Of a DNA stretch of 64,000 bases, positions 18,175-26,247 are shown piece by piece. This DNA is from Mediterranea massiliensis. GTDB lineage: Bacteria; Bacteroidota; Bacteroidia; Bacteroidales; Bacteroidaceae. The number at the start of each line of letters is the position of its first letter. Position 1 is the stretch's first letter. A program made the position numbers and the translations under genes. The notes beneath the pieces are model-generated. The model made no database searches. It worked only from the letters and a program-made list of their open reading frames with translations, and had not been told where the DNA came from. The stretch spans positions 115,866 through 179,865 of the forward strand of contig NZ_LT635837.1 in the NCBI RefSeq assembly GCF_900128475.1, read 5' to 3'.

Positions 18175-18990
18175 ATGAGTTACGAGAAACTACCATTCAA
18201 GGAATATACAGTAATGAGCAATAATCTGATTCAGAAATTGGGTTGTGCTGATGTTTACAGGACATACGTGTTACTATTGATAGCAAACAAATATACACTG
18301 ACCACTGACACTACAATAGACGAACTTGCATCATTCGTTGGTGATAAACCTGCCAACTATAATGGTGGTAAGAGTTCCAAATCATTCAATGACAAGTTAA
18401 GAGCCACAGGGGAAGTTGCCATACAGAATAAGGATAGTGGCAGGAATGACAGGACTTGGACTGATTATATATTCTCTCCTGTCAGTTTTGGACATTACAG
18501 AAGAATTGACAGGGAGTTCTACGATTCATATAACAATACTTTGGATTTAAAACTCAGAGGATTCATCCTTAAACTGTTCAGTGCAGCAGAGCCACACAGC
18601 CATACTATTACCTTATCTGTTAGAAAACTGAAAGAGCTAATCCACATGGGGCATGGTACTATCTCCAACTATATAGAGCAACTAAGGGATATGGACTTAT
18701 TGGACGAAATTGGAGATTCAATCATATTAAAGGCTAAAGGTCTTATTATAGACTTACCCAAAGATAAATATGTGGAGGAAGTGAAAACCGACCTTGAACA
18801 CATGATAGCATTTAACGAGAGCAGAGGGAACCCCATTTCAAGAGAATGCATGATTTACAAGAAATACAAGGAGAATAATTTTGAGGGAGTTAAGGATATG
18901 CACGCTCTTATGAAATCATTGTCAAGTGGGCTGGTAGGCAGAAAGCAGGAGGTAAAAGACAAAGAAGAACTGCCAGACCTATTCTTATGA
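18175..18990 (+). CDS. Winged-helix-like protein, possible replication or regulatory factor
   Basis: 271 residues from ATG 18175 (MSYEKLPFKEYTVMSNN); the frame is open to a TTG at 18160. A winged-helix segment is visible around ITLSVRKLKELIHMGHGTISNYIEQLRDMDLLDEIGDSIIL (about 145-190). An N-terminal helical region (TTIDELASFVGDKPANY) may be a second one. Paired winged helices occur in replication initiators of small mobile elements, but no iterons were found beside it. An alternative 61-residue frame, 18039-18224, overlaps its start. Confidence 0.6.
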   Translation: MSYEKLPFKEYTVMSNNLIQKLGCADVYRTYVLLLIANKYTLTTDTTIDELASFVGDKPANYNGGKSSKSFNDKLRATGEVAIQNKDSGRNDRTWTDYIFSPVSFGHYRRIDREFYDSYNNTLDLKLRGFILKLFSAAEPHSHTITLSVRKLKELIHMGHGTISNYIEQLRDMDLLDEIGDSIILKAKGLIIDLPKDKYVEEVKTDLEHMIAFNESRGNPISRECMIYKKYKENNFEGVKDMHALMKSLSSGLVGRKQEVKDKEELPDLFL

Positions 18991-19103
18991 ATCAGTCTAA
19001 GCAACCATTAATAAGCATACTGTTGGCAGCATTTCCAATTCTAAAGAGTTATGCACAAGACACCCCTACCCACATAAACACCCCCTCATAGCTCTTAAAT
19101 AAA

Positions 19104-19153
19104 AAGAATGCTTTAAAAATGTAGTCTGATAGCTGACAGGAATAAGCATTCTT
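19104..19153 (+). terminator. Terminator after the winged-helix gene
   Basis: AAGAATGCTT and AAGCATTCTT are perfect 10-bp inverted arms with a 30-nt loop, followed by ATTT. The remaining bases of the 357-bp gap 18991-19347 are AT-rich, with no gene seen. Confidence 0.55.
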
Positions 19154-19347
19154 ATTTAATCAGAGAACAGGCACGATGCACTATTACCATAGCTGACCAA
19201 TATTTACTATTACTCATAATTTCCTTTGAAAGAATCTTTAGGGAAAGACATAGAACAGCCTAAGATACAAGCGAAGAAATTCACTTGTGTTTTGGGTTTG
19301 TTCTTGTTAAATCCATTCAATCAATAACCATTTAATTCAATTTCATT

Positions 19348-20367
19348 ATGAGAGATTTAGTAATTATGCCAGCTATGGCACAGCGTAGAGAATCATTAAA
19401 CATGGGTGAGTTTGCAGAAGAAGCAATCATTGTGGAAGAAGTTGCAGCACCCAAGAGAGTGAACCATTTCATTGAAGCCAATACACAGGAAGTAACCTTG
19501 CATCATCTGAAACATGACTGCATCATTCCCAGCTTTGCATCAATGGAAGAAACCATTAGTCACCAATCCTTTATAGGTGCAGTAGTGGATGCAGCTAAGG
19601 ACTACTTTCATGGAGAGCAGTTTGATATACCAGAGATTAGAATCTCACATCCTATCAATGGAAGAATACCAAGTGCATTAGGCAAAAAGGCTTCTGAACT
19701 GACTGATGCAGAGAAAACATTGTTCTATCAAAGGATGTGCTTCTGCTTTGAAATTCCATCCATTGTGCATGATGAATATGGCAATCGTTTGGCATTATCC
19801 ATTGGTGGAGTAAGAGCATATAACGAGATTAACTTGTACAGTAAGAAATCTGTTGAGAGATTTAAAATCTTCATAGGCTTTAGAAATCGTGTGTGCTCTA
19901 ATCTTATGCTTACCACTGACGGCTTGCAGGATAAGATTGAAGTTCTAAGTACACAGGAACTATATGCAGCAGCTTTGAATTTGTTCCATGCCTACAATCC
20001 ATCTAAAGACCTGCACTTGTTAAGAACACTTGGGCAGATGTCAATCTCAACAAGCGAGTTCTGCCAAATAATAGGCAGGATGAGACTATTCCAAGCTCTT
20101 ACACCCAACCAACAGAAACGCTTACCTCGTCTATTGTTGGGAGACAGTCAGATTAATGCAACTTGCAGAGCATTCGTTTCAGATGCAAACTTTAAAAGTA
20201 CAGGAGATAGCATTACAGGCTGGCAGCTACTCAATTTGCTCAATGGTAGTGTGAAGTCAAGCTACATCGATAATTTCTTGGAGAGGAATTTGAACTGTAC
20301 AGAGTTTGTACAAGGCATCCAGCGTGCCAAATTAGGAGATAATGAATACGCTTGGTTCTTGGGCTAA
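19348..20367 (+). CDS. DUF3871-like protein
   Basis: 339 residues. The pattern HFIEANTQEVTLHHLKHDCIIP ... EIRISHPINGRIPSA ... FCFEIPSI ... LSIGGVRAYNEINLY ... FKIFIGFRNRVCSNLMLTTDG matches the DUF3871 family found almost only on Bacteroidetes mobile elements. The molecular function is unknown; its strong association with integrative elements suggests replication or anti-restriction help. It is well expressed-looking (own leader, start MRDLVIMPAMAQ). Confidence 0.7.
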   Translation: MRDLVIMPAMAQRRESLNMGEFAEEAIIVEEVAAPKRVNHFIEANTQEVTLHHLKHDCIIPSFASMEETISHQSFIGAVVDAAKDYFHGEQFDIPEIRISHPINGRIPSALGKKASELTDAEKTLFYQRMCFCFEIPSIVHDEYGNRLALSIGGVRAYNEINLYSKKSVERFKIFIGFRNRVCSNLMLTTDGLQDKIEVLSTQELYAAALNLFHAYNPSKDLHLLRTLGQMSISTSEFCQIIGRMRLFQALTPNQQKRLPRLLLGDSQINATCRAFVSDANFKSTGDSITGWQLLNLLNGSVKSSYIDNFLERNLNCTEFVQGIQRAKLGDNEYAWFLG

Positions 20368-20382
20368 GTGGATTGTTGATTG

Positions 20383-20413
20383 AGAGAGGAAAGGGCATCA
20401 TTGATTTGGTGTC
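20383..20413 (+). terminator. Terminator after the DUF3871-like gene
   Basis: GAAAGGGCATC pairs imperfectly with GGTGTCCTTTC around a short loop, followed by TTTATTT. Confidence 0.5.
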
Positions 20414-20454
20414 CTTTCTTTATTTCTACCAACCTATTAAAAGATTATACATTA

Positions 20455-20729
20455 TGAATACTAATGATATTGAAAACGCAATTAATCACATAATCTCTTT
20501 ACAGGAGAAGTTGTGTTACTGTGAGAACAATCTACAATACATCAAACGCTTGCAAGCCCTTAAATATTGGCTGCACAAGTTTGATTCATTCTTAGATAGG
20601 AGCAGCAGGCAGCATGGTGAATATGCAGCAGTTTATGAAAGCTACTTCCACACTTGCTGTGGGTTCTCATTCTACGACAGAGTTTGTAACTCTATTCTCG
20701 TTTATGAATATGGAGACAGACCATTCTAA
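20455..20729 (+). CDS. Hypothetical 91-residue protein
   Basis: MNTNDIENAINHIISLQEKLCYCENNLQYI... with a Cys-rich pattern (LCYCEN, HTCCGFSFYDRVCNS) that could bind a metal. The reading frame extends upstream to 20352 but overlaps the end of the DUF3871-like gene and its terminator, so ATG 20455 is preferred. Not recognised. Confidence 0.5.
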
Positions 20730-20758
20730 TACTTGACATTATTGATATAGATTATAAA

Positions 20759-21187
20759 GTGGGTGAAGTGGAACTATCCTACAAACCCAAATTCAAGAAT
20801 CTGCATAAGGTAGTCAGTTCAGAGGATGCTTATAAATATTTGCTCCCTACATATAGAGAGGGTACAATCTGTTACAAGGAATACTTTAAAGTCTTATTTC
20901 TTAACCAAGCCAGCCAAATCTTAGGTTACACTCTTATATCAGAGGGAGGGATAACAGACACAACGATTGATGTCAGAGTAATTCTATAAGCTGCATTACT
21001 TACCAATTCTGTAGCTCTTGTTCTTGCACATAACCACCCAAGCGGTAATCTGAAACCAAGCAGGCAGGATATTGAGATAACGAAGCAGGTTAAGGATGCA
21101 GCCCAACTTATGAGAATTACAGTAATAGACCACCTCATTCTTACAGATACAGGATATTACAGCTTCTCTGATGAAGGACAGTTGTAA
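20759..21187 (+). pseudogene. RadC/JAB-domain protein with in-frame stop
   Basis: The frame reads MGEVELSYKPKFKNLHKV... DVRVIL, then TAA at 20987-20989, then continues in the same frame as AALLTNSVALVLAHNHPSGNL ... DHLILTDTGYYSFSD. The JAMM metal motif (HNHPSG plus a downstream Asp) survives but is beyond the stop. In intact relatives this position is usually Lys (AAA), so a single A-to-T change explains it. Such RadC-like proteins are common on Bacteroides elements, with no clear function. Starts with GTG. Confidence 0.7.
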
Positions 21188-21211
21188 GCTGTTCCTATAT
21201 ATAACAAGGTA

Positions 21212-21243
21212 AAGGACATTCAATTTCCAAGTTGGGTGTCCTT
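21212..21243 (+). terminator. Terminator after the radC-like pseudogene
   Basis: AAGGACA (21212-21218) and TGTCCTT (21237-21243) form a perfect 7-bp stem. Confidence 0.5.
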
Positions 21244-21250
21244 GCTTAAT

Positions 21251-21335
21251 AATATTCACTTCTATTATTAGTGAATGTTCCTTTAGTAATCAATGAGTTA
21301 GCAAATCCAACTCAGAATTAATATTCACTTCTATT
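21251..21335. repeat. Direct repeats upstream of the tyrosine recombinase
   Basis: AATATTCACTTCTATT occurs at 21251-21266 and 21320-21335, the second 25 bp before the start codon. The first copy is also part of an inverted repeat (ATTCAC ... GTGAAT). These may be operator or recombinase-binding sites. Confidence 0.5.
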
Positions 21336-21359
21336 CGTTTCATTATAAAACAGAACATT

Positions 21360-21947
21360 ATGTCACTCAAATATTCAAGCACAACCGCAGACTATCTTGT
21401 TTGGTCTGATGCAATGAACCTCATAAGGAAGTTAGCCAAAGACGAGAATTATAAAATCTCACTTCTTATAGCTTTGGGGTGTTTCACAGGATTAAGAATA
21501 TCTGATATTCTATCTCTAAGGTGGAAGCAGATATTAAGTACTGACGAGTTTACAGTAATTGAGAAAAAGACAGGCAAGGTAAGAACTATCAGACTGAATC
21601 CCCAATTACAGCAGCATATCAAAGAGTGCTACGAGCATATAAACCCAGTTGGGATTAATGCACCTATCTTAGTAAGTCAGAAAGGCACTATCTTCACAGT
21701 TCAGAGAATTAACATCATTCTTAAAGAGGTGAAGAAGAAGTACAGGTTAAAGATTAAGAACTTTAGTTGCCATTCACTTAGAAAGACATTTGGCAGGCAG
21801 GTCTATAATATGAACAGTGATAATGCTGAACTTGCTTTGGTAAAGCTGATGGAACTGTTTAATCATAGTTCAGTTGCCATTACTAAGAGATACTTGGGGT
21901 TAAGACAGGAAGAAATCTTACAGACTTATGACTGTTTGAGCTTCTAA
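21360..21947 (+). CDS. Short tyrosine recombinase (catalytic domain only)
   Basis: 195 residues. All catalytic positions are visible: Arg46 (CFTGLRISD), Lys73 (EKKTGKVRTI), His138 and Arg141 (CHSLRKTFG), His169 (LFNHSS) and nucleophile Tyr178 (KRYLG). The N-terminal SAM-like core-binding and arm-binding domains of normal integrases are missing, so it would need different DNA contacts. It coexists on the island with a serine integrase. It could resolve multimers, invert a local segment or be a relic of another element. Confidence 0.8.
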   Translation: MSLKYSSTTADYLVWSDAMNLIRKLAKDENYKISLLIALGCFTGLRISDILSLRWKQILSTDEFTVIEKKTGKVRTIRLNPQLQQHIKECYEHINPVGINAPILVSQKGTIFTVQRINIILKEVKKKYRLKIKNFSCHSLRKTFGRQVYNMNSDNAELALVKLMELFNHSSVAITKRYLGLRQEEILQTYDCLSF

Positions 21948-21950
21948 TAA

Positions 21951-22007
21951 TTGGGACAGGATTATTAAGATTCATCTTATATAGTGGTCTGAATGGTTCT
22001 GTCCCAA
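21951..22007 (+). terminator. Inverted repeat after the tyrosine recombinase
   Basis: TTGGGACAG and CTGTCCCAA are perfect 9-bp arms with a long AT-rich loop, 4 bp after the stop. Confidence 0.45.
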
Positions 22008-22369
22008 ATACATAAAATATTGAGCTTAGATACATCTAAAGTCCAATTTTAGTAGTTTGGCATTTCAGCCTTATAGAAGTAAGTCAATTCCATCAATTTA
22101 CAGAGTTTAGAACTATCTCAACTCTTATTAGTCATGTTGGAGGTAGCACTTCTTAAATATCCAACAATATGCTAACTTAAAGCTCATAATTCAAGATAGG
22201 TGGGAATATTCAGAATTTATCCTTATAAGGGCAGAAGTGAATTTACTACCTGCATGGATTTAGAGGGTTCAGATGCAGTTCTGATTAAAAATCTCATTCA
22301 GACCATGTTTGAAAGCAGGACATTTACTATTTCTTCTCACTTCCTACCTAATGATTTAAAACCTTTCAT

Positions 22370-22377
22370 TATCTTTG
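22370..22377 (+). promoter_or_regulatory. -7 box (TATCTTTG) in the 752-bp gene-free stretch
   Basis: A TAnnTTTG match with no start codon within the usual leader distance. It reads into the candidate small RNA and then toward the gene at 22700. Confidence 0.5.
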
Positions 22378-22384
22378 TACCAAT

Positions 22385-22646
22385 TTCAATGACCTAATGC
22401 GTTAGGGAGTTGGAAGGACATATTTAACGAAAGGTGTTATTGAAATTATCTTCTAAAGTCAAATTCTCGCAAAATTTGTAACGCTGTGAAGATGGTAGCA
22501 ATAGCATCCACATCATTTGTTATATACCTACCTTTTATAAGGTTTCTATATCTCAAATTGGTGTGGGGCTATTGTTTTATCCACAGCAAGGCAATGCGAG
22601 AAGCCAGACTTTAGGGTAAAACATATATAGTTCCCACACCTTTTTT
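22385..22646 (+). ncRNA. Candidate small RNA between promoter and terminator
   Basis: Starts about 7 bp after the TATCTTTG box and ends with GGTGTGGG (22560-22567) pairing with CCCACACC (22633-22640), then six T. An early hairpin CCTAA-TGCG-TTAGG is present. No ORF of note fills it. It could be a free small RNA or a long regulated leader of the 22700 gene. Bases 22010-22369 before it show no supportable feature. Confidence 0.4.
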
Positions 22647-22699
22647 ATTTAGTAACGGCTTATCCACAGGGAACAGGTGAGCACAATTAAAATTATTGC

Positions 22700-23455
22700 A
22701 TGAAAGAACTATTCCAAGTTTTGAATAGAGAGGATAGAATTTCTATACTCAAAATATTGTCTTTATTGATAAATGAATCCAATAAGACAAACTACAATGA
22801 TAATAGTGATTGGATTTTAGCCTTTAATGAAGTGGGATTTAGAACTGACGACATTAATATTAATGAAATCTTATCTAATATTGACATGGATGTTTATAAC
22901 ACTCCATTAGAAGATTGGCAAGTCCAAGCACTCAATTCGATATGCTTTCTTGAGAATATTCTAATCTTTAGATATGTTCCAGACGATGAGCCAAAAGAAG
23001 CTATCTATATCCAACGAGAAGCGGAAACCTATCGTAAGATAGATAAGAATAGACCATTCCCCCTATGTCACTTACCATTAATGCCAGAAGAAGTAGTTAG
23101 AATGATGACACTTCGAGCTTCAAAGCTATTTGGCAATGATACTAACATTTGGTTTGATACAGAGAATCTACGCATTACTTTGAGTAGAGGGTTTGATAAT
23201 TCATATATCTCGTTCAACGACAGAATAAATGAATTTAACATTTGGTTTGAAGACTCATTCATGAGATTTGTTGGAGGAGCAGAATGGAACACCAAAAAAG
23301 AGCCATATCGTACTTTATTTGTCAATGAATGGCTAAAGTCTGGAACAACGATTGTACTTGATAAACTATTTGAAGGCTTTTCATCAAATGGTTTAGACAT
23401 TAGATACAATGCCAATGTTGGAATGGGATTACACATCATAATCAGATTAAATTAA
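22700..23455 (+). CDS. Hypothetical island protein, 251 residues
   Basis: Acidic, with no signal peptide or membrane segment: MKELFQVLNREDRISILKILS starts with a helical, HTH-like segment. A middle part (PLMPEEVVRMMTLRASKLFGND) and a C-terminal beta-rich part (GLDIRYNANVGMGLHIIIRLN) match nothing I recognise. It lies 11 bp before the lipoprotein gene, so the two are probably co-transcribed from the promoter near 22370 or one closer by. Confidence 0.6.
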   Translation: MKELFQVLNREDRISILKILSLLINESNKTNYNDNSDWILAFNEVGFRTDDININEILSNIDMDVYNTPLEDWQVQALNSICFLENILIFRYVPDDEPKEAIYIQREAETYRKIDKNRPFPLCHLPLMPEEVVRMMTLRASKLFGNDTNIWFDTENLRITLSRGFDNSYISFNDRINEFNIWFEDSFMRFVGGAEWNTKKEPYRTLFVNEWLKSGTTIVLDKLFEGFSSNGLDIRYNANVGMGLHIIIRLN

Positions 23456-23466
23456 ATAACTATGAA

Positions 23467-24678
23467 ATGACTATGAGAACAATAAGATTATTAGCTACCT
23501 CATTATTGGTTGCATTAAGCATGGGAGTTAGTTCCTGTGGGGATGATGAATTGGATATGCAACCAACAGTATCTTATCCAGAGGGAAGTGAACCTTTAGA
23601 TATAGTCTGTAAAGAATATGGCATTAGTGACTATGAAGACATCGAATTACTTAATTACCATAAGAACGGTTTGGAACAAGCTAACTTCTCTGGCTTACGA
23701 GAGGACAAGCTATGGCTTGCATCATTCAATGTAAAGGATAAATCTCCAATTATAAATTGGACTGATGAGTTGCCTTTTAATAGGAATCGTAGAATTTACA
23801 AAGGCTATGGAGAATATGAAGATGTCACTATTCAACAGATAACATTGTTACAGACCATATACTTTAATCCAAGTGAATTTGTAGCATCATTAAGCTACTA
23901 CTTTGATAAAGATTATGGCTACCCTGCTTTAATCTTTAGACATGATACACAAACTAAAGAAGTTCAAGTTAAGCGTAGTGAAATATTTGCAGGATTTCAA
24001 TATTCTATAATAAACAATGATTGTTGTTACTCATTGTTTGGCGATACTCTCTATATAGCAGAGAAAGGCTTTGGATATTCTAATATAGGAACTCTCTATA
24101 CATCTGAACTTATATCTCATGAAGAAGCAATCTACAGTCATAGAGATAATAAAGGCTTCTTTGTGGGGAAAAGGAGTTTTAAATTGGGAGAGGATTTATG
24201 GCATATCCAAGTACCACAGCTAAATGATGAACCTGCTGATGCTAAGATTGAGGTCAGTGTAGAAGATAAATCTACGCCAGTTTGGAAGTTCAATGTCAAT
24301 ATTACACATTATGATGGGACTAAGAAGAATGTAACATTTGAAGTAGATACTGATAATGGTACAATCAAAGGACAGGATGATTATGCTTCCCTTATTATAG
24401 GTAAATGGAAGAAGACAAGCGGTGATGCTATTGCTACTCATGTAACTTATAAGAACGATGGTACATTTGAATACACAAGTTCAGAAGATAGCTCTTATAA
24501 GGAAGTTGGTAAATACAAAATAGATGGTAACAAGCTCTATGAAATGTACAGCGATGAAGATGAATGGATTATCAGTGATATTCTATTGCTTAATTCTATG
24601 ACTTTATCAGTGCAGGAATTGGAAGCTGATGGAGTAACACCCAGCGGTAAGAAGTTTGCTTATCAAAGAGTGGAGTAA
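23467..24678 (+). CDS. Lipoprotein with C-terminal lipocalin-like domain
   Basis: About 401-403 residues; ATG 23473 is an alternative start. The signal ends in the lipobox VSSC-G, with Cys near residue 24. The last ~90 residues (LIIGKWKKTSGDAIATHVTYKNDGTFEY...) form a lipocalin-like beta domain (G-W start, DGTFEY strand), as in many small Bacteroidetes lipoproteins. The middle part is a beta-propeller-like stretch without recognised motifs. It probably sits on the outer membrane or periplasmic face. Confidence 0.75.
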   Translation: MTMRTIRLLATSLLVALSMGVSSCGDDELDMQPTVSYPEGSEPLDIVCKEYGISDYEDIELLNYHKNGLEQANFSGLREDKLWLASFNVKDKSPIINWTDELPFNRNRRIYKGYGEYEDVTIQQITLLQTIYFNPSEFVASLSYYFDKDYGYPALIFRHDTQTKEVQVKRSEIFAGFQYSIINNDCCYSLFGDTLYIAEKGFGYSNIGTLYTSELISHEEAIYSHRDNKGFFVGKRSFKLGEDLWHIQVPQLNDEPADAKIEVSVEDKSTPVWKFNVNITHYDGTKKNVTFEVDTDNGTIKGQDDYASLIIGKWKKTSGDAIATHVTYKNDGTFEYTSSEDSSYKEVGKYKIDGNKLYEMYSDEDEWIISDILLLNSMTLSVQELEADGVTPSGKKFAYQRVE

Positions 24679-24815
24679 GAACTCATACATAATTGGTGGG
24701 GACAGCGTTTAAAATTATTTGAATACTGTTTCCATTCATAAAGAGGGATTACCTGCAAGTGGTGGATTGACGGCAGGTGATGTGTTTAGGCAAATATGAA
24801 ACTATATGATTAAAC

Positions 24816-24980
24816 ATGAACATAGATAAGTACAAAGTGACGCAGAGGCTATTTAGATACTACCTAATCTATCACCTTGTCTATGATTTGTACATATTAG
24901 GACAATTTATCTATTGGTACTTTTCAGCAAGCCAATCAACATGGTATCATCGAATGATGGATAACCCTATAATGCTTTAG
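24816..24980 (+). CDS. Small ORF, 54 residues, aromatic-rich
   Basis: MNIDKYKVTQRLFRYYLIYHL... with many Tyr and a hydrophobic centre (LVYDLYILGQFIYWYF) that could be one membrane helix. It lies in the 412-bp gap between two lipoprotein genes. Not recognised; its coding status is uncertain. The rest of the gap is AT-rich, with nothing else seen. Confidence 0.35.
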   Translation: MNIDKYKVTQRLFRYYLIYHLVYDLYILGQFIYWYFSASQSTWYHRMMDNPIML

Positions 24981-25090
24981 AAGTACTAATAATAGGACCA
25001 ATTTCATTAATAAGTGGAATAATTCACATTATAATTTGACTATTAAACGACATTTGAAAGAACTTATATTAACTAATAAATTATTTAACA

Positions 25091-25549
25091 ATGAAGACAT
25101 TTAAATTACTTGGAATGACCTTATTAATGGTCTTGTGTGCTGTAAACTTCACTGCTTGCAGCGATGATGATGAGAATGATAAAGCTGCGATTGAAGAAGC
25201 CAACTTGATTGGTAGATGGCAATCCACTTGGGAGAAGATTCACAAGGTAGAGAATGGCAAGGAAGTTGTTACTTCTGATGAAGCCTATACCAATGCCCTA
25301 TTAGAGTTCAAAGCTGACGGTACTTGCATAGAGAGCCGCGTTGACGGTGGATACACAGAAACCAACCGCTGGTCTCTAAAGGGTGATAAGCTAACTATCT
25401 CTTACAATGATGGTTATTCTGATGTTCTTACCGTCAATGAGCTTACAGCTACCAAGTTAGTACTTGCCTTTGAAGATTGGGACAGCACAGATGATGGAGG
25501 TGAGGAATTAGATGATATTACTACGACCACTTACAAGAAGATAAACTAA
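25091..25549 (+). CDS. Lipocalin-like lipoprotein
   Basis: 152 residues. Signal MKTFKLLGMTLLMVLCAVNF and lipobox FTAC-S, then Asp/Glu-rich linker (DDDENDKAAIEE) and a lipocalin-like domain starting LIGRWQSTWEKI with a FKADGTCIESRV strand and SLKGDKLTISYNDG. It is related in plan to the C-terminal domain of the larger lipoprotein at 23467, so the island carries two such surface proteins. Function unknown. Confidence 0.75.
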   Translation: MKTFKLLGMTLLMVLCAVNFTACSDDDENDKAAIEEANLIGRWQSTWEKIHKVENGKEVVTSDEAYTNALLEFKADGTCIESRVDGGYTETNRWSLKGDKLTISYNDGYSDVLTVNELTATKLVLAFEDWDSTDDGGEELDDITTTTYKKIN

Positions 25550-25571
25550 TTACCCAAACTTATTTAAGACG

Positions 25572-25603
25572 GAGCAGCATTTAAGGAAACTCTTATGCTG
25601 CTC
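25572..25603. terminator. Bidirectional terminator between cargo lipoprotein and replacement gene
   Basis: GAGCAGCAT and ATGCTGCTC are perfect 9-bp arms between the convergent genes. Confidence 0.6.
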
Positions 25604-25613
25604 TCTTCTATAA

Positions 25614-25985
25614 CTATTTCATAAACACAAAATAGACAGCCAATATTAAGCAAACAAAGGCAGCCATGTGATTCCAATGCAAAGTTTCACCTTTAAAGAA
25701 TACAGTTGTAAAGACTGTGAATATGATAAGAGTTATCACTTCTTGAATAACTTTCAACTGCATCAATGAAAATGGTCCCCCATTACCACTAAATCCAATG
25801 CGATTCGCTGGAATTTGACAAGAATACTCAAAAAAAGCAATTGACCAACTAAAAGCTATTACACCTATCAATGGAAGAGCAGCAAACCAAGGATATTCCT
25901 GTTTCATCTTTAAATGACCATACCAAGCAAAAGTCATAAAGACATTCGATACTATAAGCAATAAAATCGTGAAGAGAGCTTTCAT
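25614..25985 (-). CDS. Island-borne intact DMT-family (DUF486) protein replacing the disrupted host gene
   Basis: 123 residues, four hydrophobic helices (ALFTILLLIVSNVFMTFAW, ALPLIGVIAFSWSIAFF, VITLIIFTVFTTVFF, AAFVCLILAVYFVF). It has the same domain and length as the host gene that the island splits. By eye 57 of 65 residues match in the distal part (from PANRIGF on); the first half differs more. It is AT-rich in codon use like the island, so it is cargo rather than a duplicate of the host gene. It begins 33 bp after the stop of the truncated 5' fragment, same strand, so the native promoter can read straight into it. At the position of the att core it has ATACTCA instead of ATACTCG. Confidence 0.92.
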   Translation of the reverse strand: MKALFTILLLIVSNVFMTFAWYGHLKMKQEYPWFAALPLIGVIAFSWSIAFFEYSCQIPANRIGFSGNGGPFSLMQLKVIQEVITLIIFTVFTTVFFKGETLHWNHMAAFVCLILAVYFVFMK

Positions 25986-26018
25986 ATTATTCTAATTCTA
26001 CATACATTATTATATATA

Positions 26019-26222
26019 TCAACGTGAAGTGTTAAAACTCCAGTTGGGTTTTTCTATTTTATTATACTCGGCCAGGGCAATGGCCCACGAGAAGAGGATG
26101 ACGGCGTAGAGCGGCCAGTTGGAAATGACCTTCATCTCCTGCAACTTCAGGTGGCCGTACCAGGCGAACGTCATGAAGATGTTCGACACGATGAGCAGAA
26201 GGATGGTGTAGAATGCTTTCAT
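26019..26222 (-). pseudogene. 5' fragment of the host DMT-family (DUF486) gene
   Basis: MKAFYTILLLIVSNIFMTFAW ... AIALAEY is host sequence down to 26064; the reading then runs into the island (NKIEKPNWSFNTSR) and stops at 26019. The first two helices remain. It follows the ttcA-like gene by about 26 bp and is probably transcribed with it, delivering transcription to the replacement copy. Confidence 0.9.
26064..26070. repeat. attR core of the serine-recombinase island (ATACTCG)
   Basis: Identical to attL at 13172-13178. Confidence 0.85.
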
Positions 26223-26247
26223 ATCTATCAATATTAACTATATAATT

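Larger units (their letters stand above)
13172..26070. mobile_element. 12.9 kb serine-recombinase genomic island inserted in a DMT-family gene
   Basis: Bounded by the 7-bp direct repeat ATACTCG (13172-13178 and 26064-26070), at which the host gene is interrupted. Base composition drops sharply from GC-rich backbone to about 36-38% GC by eye. The large serine recombinase begins 70 bp inside the left end; a complete replacement copy of the interrupted gene lies just inside the right end. Cargo: DGQHR-motif protein, wHTH protein, DUF3871-like protein, broken RadC, a short tyrosine recombinase and two lipocalin-like lipoproteins. No relaxase or conjugation gene is seen, so transfer between cells must rely on helpers or passive means. 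Confidence 0.88.

Noticed and set aside
18039..18224. 61-residue ORF before the winged-helix gene
   Set aside because: Overlaps that gene's start by 50 bp and has no recognisable features; could be a leader peptide but not supportable.
22200..22397. 65-residue ORF in the gene-free stretch
   Set aside because: It runs through the TATCTTTG box at 22370 and has a GTG start with no other support.
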